A program made the translations under genes and the position numbers. The notes under the pieces were generated by a model, which worked only from the letters and a program-made list of their open reading frames with translations, did not search any database and had not been told where the DNA came from. A stretch of DNA of 64,000 bases from CAITWD01 sp963842065 (lineage in GTDB: Bacteria > Actinomycetota > Thermoleophilia > Miltoncostaeales > Miltoncostaeaceae), in assembly GCA_963842065.1 (NCBI GenBank), contig CAWJEW010000007.1, forward strand, positions 62,001 through 126,000, in the 5' to 3' direction. Shown piece after piece: positions 17,415-24,962 of this stretch (the stretch's first letter is position 1; every line of letters starts with the position of its first letter).

Positions 17415-18512
17415 TCAGTGGTTGAACCGCGGTGCGTTCGTCCTCACGACGAACCAGCGTGCGTTGCCGTCCACGTCGGTCGACTTGCGCGCCTTGGTCA
17501 AGCCTTCCTTGCCGAGCCTGAGCCGCACGTCACGGACGGTGCGGGCACTGAGTCCAGTGATGCTGGCGATGCGCGCGTCCAACGAATCGGACTCCTGTTC
17601 GCCTTCGTCCTCGAGGACGTCCAGGATGAGAGCGCGCGCCTCCGCGCTCTTGGTGGGCGACTTCTCCTGTCGCTCGCGGATGGACAGCAGCTGCTCGACA
17701 TCCTTGTCGGATGCGCCGAGCTCAACCGTGCGGGTGATGTCCTCGGCGATGCCGACGTTCGGCACAATCTCCAGCAGCAGCTTGCGCGCGGGGACGGCAA
17801 TCGGCCCTCGGTTGCCGGCGACAACCTGGTAGTGGAAGGTCATCGGGTCCTCGTCGTCGCGGGCCATCACGATGACCGCACGCGGCACATTCACCCAGGC
17901 GCTGCCACCCATGATTGATTGCAGCGCGCCGCTCGAGGCATCCTTGTTGAGGTGCCGCACGCCGATAATCAGGCAGTGCAGGCGGTCGGCCATATCGTTG
18001 AAGGGCGCGATGGCCGGTCGGATGCCCGACTCCGTGTCGGTGTTCGAGGCGCCAATGTGGTTGCCGACCGGGTCGATGATGATGAGGCCCACGTCGCCCA
18101 GGTCACGTGCGGTCTGCTCGAGCCAGTCGTGGTCCCGTGGAATCAGGAAGTCTTTGACGACAACCTCCACCAGCGACGGGTCGCCGTCGGCGGCCAGGAA
18201 CCGAGGCAGGAAGTCGAGCTCAATCGAGTCCTCGGAGGTCACCACCAGGACCCGCTTCGGCACGTCGTAGAGCTCGCCGACGGTGCAGCGCGCCGACAGC
18301 CCCGCCAAGTACGTGCCCTTGCAGACGCCCTTCTTGCCGGCCAGCAGCTCAAAGCAGTTCTGCTGCCAGATCGGCTTGTCGAGCCAGTTGACCTTGCGGA
18401 CCTCGTACCTGACCAGGTTTCTGATGCCGCTGCCGTTGGCCCGCGGGTCACCCCTGAGCGGCGCCTTGTCGACCGCTGGCGGAACGGTGTTCTCCCAGTC
18501 ACGCGGCGCCAC
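17415..18512 (-). CDS. RepA-like AAA ATPase of the integrative element (365 aa)
   Basis: A RecA-fold ATPase of the kind coupled to Prim-Pol in actinomycete elements. The Walker A region reads LLAGKKGVCKGTYLAGL (usual GVGKGT; here Cys64 replaces the second glycine). Walker B is VGLIIIDPVGNHIG, and a sensor-like segment reads CLIIGVRHLNKDASSG. The C-terminal 100 residues contain a winged-helix-like domain (SITGLSARTVRDVRLRLGKE) suitable for binding the iterons just downstream. The GTG at 18512 has GGAGG nine bases upstream and overlaps the primase gene by 14 bases. It probably acts as helicase/initiator. The cysteine in the P-loop may weaken ATP binding. Confidence 0.8.
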   Translation of the reverse strand: MAPRDWENTVPPAVDKAPLRGDPRANGSGIRNLVRYEVRKVNWLDKPIWQQNCFELLAGKKGVCKGTYLAGLSARCTVGELYDVPKRVLVVTSEDSIELDFLPRFLAADGDPSLVEVVVKDFLIPRDHDWLEQTARDLGDVGLIIIDPVGNHIGASNTDTESGIRPAIAPFNDMADRLHCLIIGVRHLNKDASSGALQSIMGGSAWVNVPRAVIVMARDDEDPMTFHYQVVAGNRGPIAVPARKLLLEIVPNVGIAEDITRTVELGASDKDVEQLLSIRERQEKSPTKSAEARALILDVLEDEGEQESDSLDARIASITGLSARTVRDVRLRLGKEGLTKARKSTDVDGNARWFVVRTNAPRFNH

Positions 18513-19314
18513 GGTGACCACCCTCCGCACTGGCAAGCGTCGTGTCAATCTCGCGCTCGCCGAGACCGCAGTCTCCGGCCGCCAGGCGCAAGATGTCCCA
18601 GGCCTTGCGGTACTCGAGGTCCCGGGCGTCGACCAGCTCCAGCACGCGACGCGACGCGCGATAGAGGGTGTGGTTGCGCTGACCGACCGGCGCGCTCTCC
18701 ACCTCGGTCGCCAACCCGATGAGCGCCGCGCGACCGTAGCGGGTGTGTCCATCAGTCTGCTCGTAGCGCCGCACGACGACCTCGCGCTTGGCCTTGAGCG
18801 GTTCGAGGATCCAGTCGGGCGCTGGCTGTGGTGCCAGTCGAGTCGGCGGCACGACCCAGCGGTAGATCGTCCCGTTCTCGTGCACGCTCGGCGGTGCGAC
18901 CAGGTAGCCACGCCCCCGCAAGTCGATATTCGGGAACACCCCGACCGTCCCGCGGGGCTTGCGGCCTGCCGGAAGCGCGTAGATCAGGTGACCGCCGCCG
19001 CCGCCGGTCTCGGTGCAGCACGTGACCGGTCCGGGATGGTCTGCACCGAGCTCCGACCAGATACTCAGTCCCACTGGGCCGTCGAGGTCGACGGCGCACA
19101 GGCCGTTGTCCTGCAACGGCAGGCCGACGTTCGCATCCGGCCAGTCGGCCCACCATTCGCATATCTGCTCGAGGTCGGTGCTGGCGTTGTCGAATCCGTT
19201 ACGGGTATAGGGACGCTTCTTGTCCCGTCGCACCGGAAAGACGCTGACGGCGCGCCCGAACACTGCGCCGACGGCGTAGTCGAGCGCCGCGTCCGCCATC
19301 GACGGACCGTTCAT
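18499..19314 (-). CDS. Bifunctional primase/polymerase (Prim-Pol) domain protein (271 aa)
   Basis: Archaeo-eukaryotic-type Prim-Pol. N-terminal AVFGRAVSVFPVRRDKKRPY, WADWPDANVGLP, then the catalytic DxD motif in GLCAVDLDGPVG, a glycine-rich turn with histidine (ETGGGGGHLIYALP), and NIDLRGRGYLVAPPSVHENG. It would synthesise primers for replication of the excised element. The C-terminal 80 residues are helical and contain GERDI-like repeats leading into the ATPase gene. The ATG at 19314 overlaps the previous stop by four bases. Family members often fuse this domain to a helicase; here the two are separate genes. Confidence 0.88.
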   Translation of the reverse strand: MNGPSMADAALDYAVGAVFGRAVSVFPVRRDKKRPYTRNGFDNASTDLEQICEWWADWPDANVGLPLQDNGLCAVDLDGPVGLSIWSELGADHPGPVTCCTETGGGGGHLIYALPAGRKPRGTVGVFPNIDLRGRGYLVAPPSVHENGTIYRWVVPPTRLAPQPAPDWILEPLKAKREVVVRRYEQTDGHTRYGRAALIGLATEVESAPVGQRNHTLYRASRRVLELVDARDLEYRKAWDILRLAAGDCGLGEREIDTTLASAEGGHRGAA

Positions 19315-19607
19315 CGAATCCGGTCCCCGCGAAAGGTGCTCGCCTCGACCACCGCGCGGAACGCTTCGACCGTGACCATCGGCCGGCTGTGGCCCGGCAG
19401 CACGATAACATCGCAGGCGCGAAACACGGCGTCGGTCGCGCGTCTCGAGAGGCCGAGCTGCTCCAGGTCGGTCCGCGTCAAGAAACCCGTGCCCTGGGCG
19501 AGCAACTTCGCTGCGGTGGGCTTGTCGCCCTTGTTGCTAGCATCGGCAACAACAGGCGGCTGGTAGTTGGCGAGGGGGCCTTGCCGGGCCCCTTTGCTGT
19601 TGGTCAT
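19311..19607 (-). CDS. Small DNA-binding-like protein of the element (98 aa)
   Basis: It lies between xis and the primase with ATGA overlaps at both ends, so it is translated as part of the same operon. The C-terminal half (GTGFLTRTDLEQLGLSRRAT and VIVLPGHSRPMVTVEAFRAV) looks like an excisionase-type winged helix, suggesting a replication or copy-number regulator. The N-terminal 35 residues are polar and probably unstructured. No family name can be given. The overlaps and composition make it a real gene. Confidence 0.7.
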   Translation of the reverse strand: MTNSKGARQGPLANYQPPVVADASNKGDKPTAAKLLAQGTGFLTRTDLEQLGLSRRATDAVFRACDVIVLPGHSRPMVTVEAFRAVVEASTFRGDRIR

Positions 19608-19795
19608 GGCGTCGCCTTATCCCGACGCGACGCGTCGAGCCATTCAGCCAGCTCGTCGCGTAAGATTCGGTACTGGCCGCCGACGCGAACGGTCGGCAGC
19701 TCACCCCGCTCGGCCAGCCCGTAGGCCGTGCGCAGGCTGACGCGCAAGTACGAGGCCGCCTCGGCGATCGTCAGGTACGGGCTCTCGGTGGTCAC
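19604..19795 (-). CDS. Excisionase-family DNA-binding protein (63 aa)
   Basis: A MerR-like helix-turn-helix of the excisionase family: YLTIAEAASYLRVSLRTAYG, ELPTVRVGGQYRILRDELAE, WLDAS. This is the standard actinomycete Xis/RDF, which steers the integrase toward excision. The GTG at 19795 is preceded by GAGGAGG with a good spacing, so the longer open frame upstream is rejected. First gene of the replication operon, divergent from the integrase operon across a 132-base intergenic region that carries a palindrome. Confidence 0.85.
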   Translation of the reverse strand: MTTESPYLTIAEAASYLRVSLRTAYGLAERGELPTVRVGGQYRILRDELAEWLDASRRDKATP

Positions 19796-19818
19796 CAACC
19801 GCCTCCTCGTGGTCGCGC

Positions 19819-19841
19819 ATGCCTTGCAGATAACGGCATGA
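19819..19841. promoter_or_regulatory. Palindromic operator candidate between the divergent operons
   Basis: CATGCC (19819-19824) and GGCATG (19836-19841) form a 6-bp inverted repeat with an 11-base spacer in the xis/orf intergenic region. It is placed where a regulator could switch between replication/excision and integration transcription. A TATACG-like -10 lies just to its right. No supporting second copy was found. Confidence 0.35.
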
Positions 19842-19927
19842 TATACGCAACAGATGACGGCTTCTACAACGCGTGCTAGATTTCGACTGGACGACCGCAA
19901 CGTGGACGTGCAACTCAGGGAGACCAC

Positions 19928-20509
19928 GTGATCAAGGCCAGCGATGTCCGCTACCCGCAGCGGACGATCAACGTCATCGACGGCAAGGGCACCTTCCGCA
20001 CTGCCGACGGCGAGACCATCAAGCTCACATCGCTGACGCGCACCACCGACGCGGGTGATCCGCGGGTGTGCGTCGAGATCATCGACGACGCCTTCGCCCT
20101 TCCGATACGTCTCTACTTCGCGGATCTGGGCAAGGATCCCGAGCTCGTCGGCGTGGAGATCGGCAGCGAACATCAGCCCCAGACGCCGCTCAAGCGGGCG
20201 CAGATCGCCCATCTCGGACGGCAGCTGCCCATTCTGACCGCCTTCGCCCGCGCCGAGATCAACTACTTCAACGACCCTGCGGCCGTCGCCCCACTACTCG
20301 AGGTGCTCAACGAGGTCGGCACGACCCGCCGCGGCAAGCCCGGGCGCTTCTACAAGGTGATCGGCGCCGAATACAGCACCCGCGTCCGCGAGGGCGACCC
20401 GGCCCCGATCACCTCGCTCGCCGAGGCGCACGGCGTCAACAAGTCATCGGCGTCCCGCTGGGTCAAGCAGGCCAAGATCAGGGGCTACGTCGACGAGGGC
20501 GGTTCCTGA
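19928..20509 (+). CDS. Element-encoded hypothetical protein with C-terminal HTH (193 aa)
   Basis: The GTG at 19928 follows AGGGAG. Residues 1-110 are strand-rich (FRTADGETIKLTSLTRTTDA, ALPIRLYFADLGKDPELVGV). The C-terminal 60 residues carry a helix-turn-helix (SLAEAHGVNKSSASRWVKQA, KIRGYVDE). It is translationally coupled to the integrase (TGATG). It could be a regulator of integration or a partner of Int. Similar genes sit upstream of integrases in actinomycete elements, but I know no function. Confidence 0.7.
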   Translation: MIKASDVRYPQRTINVIDGKGTFRTADGETIKLTSLTRTTDAGDPRVCVEIIDDAFALPIRLYFADLGKDPELVGVEIGSEHQPQTPLKRAQIAHLGRQLPILTAFARAEINYFNDPAAVAPLLEVLNEVGTTRRGKPGRFYKVIGAEYSTRVREGDPAPITSLAEAHGVNKSSASRWVKQAKIRGYVDEGGS

Positions 20510-21543
20510 TGGCATCTGCATGGATCACTCGAGCCACCACGCCCAAGGGCGAGCGCCGCTTCCGGGTGCAGTACCGCGTCGGTGGAAGGGAGTCGCGCAC
20601 CCAGTACGCGGGCAGTTTTGGCACGTTGCGCGAGGCCAGGGCCCGCCAGGACTGGGTTCGGTTGGAGCTCGCGGCGCGACGCGTGCCCGATCTGACGCCG
20701 TTCCAGGCGCCAGCCAAGCCCACCGTGGCCGAGATCGCCGGCATGTGGCTGCCATCGCGCATTGATCTTGATGACAGCACGCACGTGATCTACCGATTGG
20801 GCCTGCAACGTATCCTGCCGCTGGTGGGGAGCCGCCCCGCGGCCGACTTGACCCCCGCTGAGGTTGCCGAGGCGGTCGCGGTGCTGCACGGGCAGGACTA
20901 CGCCCGCAGCACCATCGCCAAGTCCCTCACCGCGCTGCGCCTTGCCCTCGATCACGCGGGCGTCACACCCAACCCTGCGCGCGATCCCCGCGTGAAGCTG
21001 CCCCGACAGGAACACGGGGAGATCAACCCGCCCACGGCCGCGCAGGTTGAGGCCGCCCTGGCGCACATGGCATCCCGTTACCGGCTGCCCGTGCTGTTGC
21101 TCGAATCCACGGGGCTGCGCGTTGGCGAGCTAGAAAACCTGCGGTGGGGCGATGTGGACTGGACTGCGGGGCGCCTGCGAATCAGGGCCTCGACCGCCAA
21201 GACGCGCCGGGCGCGGTGGACGCAGGTCCCCCCGGACCTGTTGGCCAGCGTTGGCGCCCTGGTGCCGCCCGAGGATCGCGATCTAGACGCGCGCGTCTTC
21301 CCCGATCTAAAGCAGGCCAACCTGCGCCAAGAACTCACGCGCGCGTGCAAGTACGCAGGCATCGCCAAGTTCAGCCCGCACGACCTGCGCCACCGCCGCA
21401 TCTCGCTGCTGCTGCACGGCGGCATGCCGGTGCACGTGGTGGCCGCGCACGCCGGGCACGCGAATGCCCACATGACGCTGACCACCTACGCACACGTGCT
21501 GGTGGACGACCGCGAGATCGACCGTGAGGGAGCGCCGGTTTAG
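20509..21543 (+). CDS. int: Tyrosine-family site-specific integrase (344 aa)
   Basis: N-terminal AP2-like arm-binding segment (WITRATTPKGERRFRVQYRV), a SAM-like core-binding domain (about 65-160, AEIAGMWLPSRIDLDDSTHV), and the catalytic domain with arginine in ESTGLRVGELENLRWGDVDW, box II HDLRHRRISLLLHGG, HAGHANAHMTLTTYAHV with the second histidine and the nucleophile tyrosine. All catalytic positions that can be judged are present. The start overlaps the previous stop by one base. It would integrate the element at an att site, normally located close to its 3' end (21.5-21.8 kb) although none was identified. Confidence 0.92.
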   Translation: MASAWITRATTPKGERRFRVQYRVGGRESRTQYAGSFGTLREARARQDWVRLELAARRVPDLTPFQAPAKPTVAEIAGMWLPSRIDLDDSTHVIYRLGLQRILPLVGSRPAADLTPAEVAEAVAVLHGQDYARSTIAKSLTALRLALDHAGVTPNPARDPRVKLPRQEHGEINPPTAAQVEAALAHMASRYRLPVLLLESTGLRVGELENLRWGDVDWTAGRLRIRASTAKTRRARWTQVPPDLLASVGALVPPEDRDLDARVFPDLKQANLRQELTRACKYAGIAKFSPHDLRHRRISLLLHGGMPVHVVAAHAGHANAHMTLTTYAHVLVDDREIDREGAPV

Positions 21544-21827
21544 ACCAGGGGCGCCCGAGCACGCCCGGCTGGTGCCTACACCCGTGCTTTACGGGATAGC
21601 GGGAAATCGCCAATTGCAGGGCAGGTTCGGTGCCAGTACTGCCCATTTCGACCCGCATGGCTATGCGGAAACCGCTTGGTTCAGCGTGTCATATGCGCCG
21701 GATGTGCCGCGCATGTCCGTCGCGTGCATACCTCGGGTTGCACGCCCGCGACGCCGGCCAAGCTGCGGGCCTCGCGCTCGCGTTGCCTTCGCAATAGGCT
21801 CGCACCCGACCAGCTACGGAGGACTCC
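21544..21827. other. Possible attachment region downstream of int
   Basis: There is no gene in these 284 bases. By analogy attP/attR should lie here, but I find no tRNA end and no long repeat matching the left side. Confidence 0.3.
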
Positions 21828-22076
21828 ATGAGCACGGCTGACCGCCCGAACGGCGGACACAAGTTCGACCGCACGATCAACGTAGATAGCGACCAACTCG
21901 CGCTGCTCGGCCTCTGCATCGACGCGCTTGCGGCGGGAGCGGGCGATCGCGGAGCCGCGGACAGGATGGGCGATTTCTACGACGAGATGGAAAGGGAAGG
22001 CACGCAAGCGGATATCATCGCCAACTGCCGGAACCTTTACGAAATCATCGCCGCCGCCCTCGACAGTGAGGCCTAG
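21828..22076 (+). CDS. Hypothetical protein (82 aa)
   Basis: The ATG follows ACGGAGGACTCC, an excellent binding site. The protein is acidic and helical (NVDSDQLALLGLCIDALAAG, RMGDFYDEMEREGTQADIIA). The stop codon TAG is the last three bases of a CTAG target where IS481 copy 2 is inserted, so the reading frame ends exactly at the insertion edge. Whether the original stop was identical is unknown, because the duplication would have preserved it. No family recognised. Confidence 0.7.
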   Translation: MSTADRPNGGHKFDRTINVDSDQLALLGLCIDALAAGAGDRGAADRMGDFYDEMEREGTQADIIANCRNLYEIIAAALDSEA

Positions 22077-23150
22077 CTGTACCCACTCACCACATTGGTG
22101 ACAGCCTCGTAATCGGCGCTCGGCCCCCGAGCGCCGAATGTCGGCGCCGGGTGTTGTAGTACGCGAGCCACTCAGGCAGCGCCTGGGCGCGCTGGTCATT
22201 GCTCGTAAATGGGCGTTGATATGCCCATTCGGCCTGGAGGGTGTGATTGAAGCGTTCCACCTTGCCGTTTTGCCAGGGGCAATGGGGCCGGATGAGCACG
22301 TGTCGTGCCCCCAGGCGCCCAAGGGCGTTCTGGAGTGCGTCGGAGAGTCGATACGCAAATGCGTTGTCGGTCATCACCCGCTCGATGCGGGTGATGCCGC
22401 ATTCGGCAAAGACGCCGGCCGCGCGCTCGAGAAACCCGGCACATGTCGCACCGGTCTCATCCGGGTGAATCTCGGCGTAGGCCACACGTGAGTGGTCGTC
22501 GATGGCCGCATGGACGTAGTCAAAGCCCATGAGCCGATGCCTGCGGGCTTCGGTGGTGCGTCCGTGCATGCGCCAGCCGCCCCCGTCGGGGATGCGCCCG
22601 AGCTTTTTGACGTCGATGTGGATCAGCTCGCCCGGGGTGGCACGTTCGTAGCGTGTGCGGGTCGCCGGCCCGCGGCGTACCGGGATCCCCGTCAGCGCAT
22701 CCAGGTCACGTAAGGCCGGCATCCGGTTGCGCACAAGCACGCGTCCGACCGTTGCGGCACACAGCCCGAGTTCCTGGGCGATCCATTCCGCACCGCGGCG
22801 TGCGTGTGCCCGCAGCGCACAGATCGCCTGCTCGAGCTCCGCATCGATGCGATGCGGGATGTGATGCGGCCGGCTTGTGCGGTCGAAAAGCCCGGCCGGG
22901 CCCTCGGTGCGATAGCGGTCAAGCCACTTGTAGGCACAGGTGCGCGAACAGCCCAGCTGGGCTGCGACATCGGCCACGCGATACCCGGCCAGGATGCGCT
23001 CGACCAACAGCAAGCGTCCGCGTGGGGTCAGGCGCGCATTAGGGTGGGCCATGAGGACCTCCGGGATGTGGATGGCTTGAGATACCTCCACAACACCCGC
23101 GGGGTCCTCACCCGGTCAAGGGCTGTTACCAACCCTGTGAGTGGTTACAC
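22077..23150 (-). mobile_element. IS481-family insertion sequence, copy 2 (1074 bp)
   Basis: Ends GTACCCACTCAC (left) and TGAGTGGTTACA (right) belong to the same inverted repeat as copies 1 and 3. CTAG flanks both sides (22073-22076 and 23151-23154). The left CTAG contains the stop codon of the gene before it. It is nearly identical to the interrupted copy 3, implying recent transposition. Confidence 0.92.
22087..23052 (-). CDS. IS481-family transposase (321 aa)
   Basis: An intact transposase with the same architecture as the copy at 9771: HTH (VADVAAQLGCSRTCAYKW), aspartates in LIHIDVKKLGRI and ERVMTDNAFAYRL, glutamate in NGKVERFNHTLQ. The start is the ATG at 23052 with GGAGG before it. It differs from copy 1 at many positions, but from the 5' part of copy 3 at only a few, so copies 2 and 3 are recent siblings. 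Intact and probably active. Confidence 0.93.
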   Translation of the reverse strand: MAHPNARLTPRGRLLLVERILAGYRVADVAAQLGCSRTCAYKWLDRYRTEGPAGLFDRTSRPHHIPHRIDAELEQAICALRAHARRGAEWIAQELGLCAATVGRVLVRNRMPALRDLDALTGIPVRRGPATRTRYERATPGELIHIDVKKLGRIPDGGGWRMHGRTTEARRHRLMGFDYVHAAIDDHSRVAYAEIHPDETGATCAGFLERAAGVFAECGITRIERVMTDNAFAYRLSDALQNALGRLGARHVLIRPHCPWQNGKVERFNHTLQAEWAYQRPFTSNDQRAQALPEWLAYYNTRRRHSALGGRAPITRLSPMW

Positions 23151-23233
23151 CTAGCCGGCGCCTCGGCGACGATTGCACGGCGAATGCAGCATCCGAGTCG
23201 CCCGCGCGCCCGGTCCGTGATCTCGGCCGCGGG

Positions 23234-23449
23234 TCAGTCCGGCGGTTCTAGCAAGTGTGGTGCGACGTCGTCGGCACTTAGCATTTGCGTAAACAGCAAG
23301 CCGTCGGCCTGCGCGTCGGTCAGCAACGGCCGCAAGTAGTCCTCGGCCCAGTCCTCGGACGCGTCCGCGGACGCAAACGGCCCCACGATCGTGAGTCCGT
23401 TGGCGGTGGGGATCCCCACGAGGTAGCACACCGGCTTAGCCGTGCTCAT
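23234..23449 (-). CDS. Hypothetical phage-like protein (71 aa)
   Basis: The ATG at 23449 overlaps the preceding stop by four bases. The acidic product MSTAKPVCYLVGIPTANGLT, ending ADDVAPHLLEPPD, has a strand-rich start and an acidic tail. It is the last gene of a minus-strand cluster (terminase fragment, zinc ribbon, HNH, two small proteins). No family recognised. Confidence 0.6.
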   Translation of the reverse strand: MSTAKPVCYLVGIPTANGLTIVGPFASADASEDWAEDYLRPLLTDAQADGLLFTQMLSADDVAPHLLEPPD

Positions 23450-23730
23450 TGTTCGCTCCCTGGGGGCCCGCCCGCACTGCGGGCGTCGAGCCAGCCAACG
23501 GCCTCGACAATGGCGTCCGCGATCAGTCGCGGATCGTCGGCCAGGTCTTCGACGGCGTAGCGCTCCGCGAGCATCTCGATCGCAGCGTTCCGCACCTCGG
23601 CATCGGACGGGAAGGACCGCTCGAGCCCGGCGGCGACAAGCCGACCGGCATAGCCGGTGTACATCTGCCACGCGTACGGGTGGCCGAACATGTCTGAGGT
23701 CGGAAAGTAGAACGGCCCGTGGTCGCTCAT
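23446..23730 (-). CDS. Hypothetical phage-like protein (94 aa)
   Basis: The ATG at 23730 has GAGGAG nine bases upstream; the longer frame starting 30 bases earlier lacks support. The protein contains aromatic residues near the start (GPFYFPTSDMFGHPYAWQMY) and a helical acidic second half (AAIEMLAERYAVEDLADDPR). It overlaps the HNH gene before and the next gene after by four bases each. Function unknown; overlapping order suggests phage morphogenesis or DNA metabolism genes. Confidence 0.65.
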   Translation of the reverse strand: MSDHGPFYFPTSDMFGHPYAWQMYTGYAGRLVAAGLERSFPSDAEVRNAAIEMLAERYAVEDLADDPRLIADAIVEAVGWLDARSAGGPPGSEQ

Positions 23731-23882
23731 GTGGCGCGCGCTCCTCGTGATCGATTGCATCGTGCGTGCGTCATCCGGTCCCCAACACCACCCTGAGACG
23801 CCGGGACCGTGTGGTCAAGATCAAGCGCCTGGCCGGGCAGCATCAGGCGGCCACACCACGCACAGGGCGTGCCGTAGGCCAT
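23727..23882 (-). CDS. Small HNH endonuclease-like protein
   Basis: The compact motif set CAWCGRLMLPGQALDLDHTV, PASQGGVGDRMTHARCNRSRG contains the two-cysteine knuckle, the HNH histidine (LDH) and the terminal H-x-x-CN-x-x-RG, typical of phage HNH nucleases next to terminases, which help DNA packaging. The start is uncertain: ATG at 23882 gives 51 residues, and upstream in-frame ATGs to 23942 overlap another possible gene. The small size means it may be only the nuclease core. Confidence 0.65.
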   Translation of the reverse strand: MAYGTPCAWCGRLMLPGQALDLDHTVPASQGGVGDRMTHARCNRSRGARAT

Positions 23883-23947
23883 CGGCAGCAGCATCCGGCG
23901 CAGATGGCGCCTCGAGGCATCGGTTTTCCGCACCCGATGCATTTCAC
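23843..23947 (-). CDS. Putative 34-aa zinc-ribbon peptide
   Basis: GTG at 23947 opens a short frame encoding KCIGCGKPMPRGAICAGCCC, a C-x2-C...C-x2-C zinc ribbon, stopping at 23843. It starts 16 bases after the terminase stop and overlaps the HNH gene in another frame. The cysteine pattern argues it is coding, but its size and the overlap make it tentative. Confidence 0.4.
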   Translation of the reverse strand: MKCIGCGKPMPRGAICAGCCCRWPTARPVRGVAA

Positions 23948-23962
23948 GAGCGCCGGCATCGC

Positions 23963-24620
23963 CTACCGGTTGCCGTCATCGTCGTCGGGTACGTCGGCCA
24001 ACGAGAACGCGCCGGGCGGTTGCTTGGGCGCCGCCGGCTCGCTTGGCATGACCGCAGATGCCTGCACGGCCAGGACCGCGGCCACACGGGCGTCGATCAG
24101 ACGTCCAGGGCCTGCCTTCTCGAGCTTGGAGCGGCCCTCGGTGTTGCCGATGCGCCGTCGGCGCGTGTTCAGGACATGGCGGGTCAACGTCTCGTCTCCG
24201 GTGTGGAATAGGCGGCCTTCCTGGAGCTCGGTGCGAAATCTGTCGATCGCCGGCACCATCCGGGCTGCGTGTTGGTCCAGAACGCCACCACACGGCTCGG
24301 CCACTGCTTGCCCAGCTCTCAACTTCGGCCTGCCAGTGCGCCGGATCGCAGTAGAGATAGCCCACATCGTAGGTCTCAATGGCCTCCGCGAGGACCCCAT
24401 GTACCCCGGATCGGTCGATCCGCCAGCCCTCCGGCGCGTCAGCGGGGCGCTCGGCGACCAGGAGCGGGACCAGCAGGCCATCGGCGGTGCAGGCGACGAT
24501 CGCCCGTGCGTCGCCGGACATACCGCCGTCGAAGCCGAGCCCGATGCGCTGACCGGGCTCGAGATGGTCCGATCGGCGCTGACCAGACCACGTAATCGGG
24601 TCCACAGCTGTCCATGAGGC
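23963..24620 (-). pseudogene. Terminase large subunit, C-terminal nuclease part, frameshifted
   Basis: Frame one (24620 to about 24300) has LEPGQRIGLGFDGGMSGDAR, the first catalytic aspartate strand of the RNase H-like nuclease, then VGYLYCDPAHWQAEVESWAS with the second aspartate. Frame two carries on with IDRFRTELQEGRLFHTGDET, LTRHVLNTRRRRIG and LEKAGPGRLIDARVAAVLAV, where the third catalytic acidic residue sits. A shift near 24280-24300 separates the two. The N-terminal ATPase is absent. It may be the counterpart of the ATPase half at 4311-4800. Confidence 0.65.
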
Positions 24621-24962
24621 CACGTCGTCGGCGCGCTTGGAAGTCGTGACGCACCCGACAGAACCGTGACAACAGCCGGTCTTCGGCGGTCCGTGGCCCG
24701 CGCGGGCCGCCCCCGCGGTGCGGGTGCTGCCGATCCCGTTTCGGGGTCGCCCGGTGTCCGACCGTCGCGCACTCGTCGCGGTGCGTGCGGTCATACGCCT
24801 GCTCTACACTCACACGCGACCTTCCACCGATGGGGGTCGCTCGCCCCCCGTCCGGGTCGCAGCAACCGGATGTGAGCATCCAGCGCCGCAGTGTTGTGGC
24901 CGGCATGGCGCGAACTCCTGCGACGCAGTGGCGTTTTGGCCTGTGATGAACAAGGACTCGAC
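24621..24962. other. Gap with degraded terminase linker
   Basis: Frames here are arginine-rich and shift repeatedly. They may be remnants of the middle part of the terminase, but no segment can be assigned. Confidence 0.3.

Larger units (their letters stand above)
17226..21543. mobile_element. Compact Prim-Pol integrative element
   Basis: The core holds an iteron array, then minus-strand xis, small DNA-binding gene, Prim-Pol and AAA ATPase in one overlapping operon, and a divergent plus-strand operon of an unknown protein and a tyrosine integrase. This matches the minimal layout of actinomycete integrative elements or phage satellites that replicate autonomously after excision. No conjugation, capsid or terminase genes lie inside it. 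Exact ends were not found: no repeat joins the integrase side to the tRNA-Leu scar by eye, so the boundaries given are only the recognisable modules. Confidence 0.6.
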
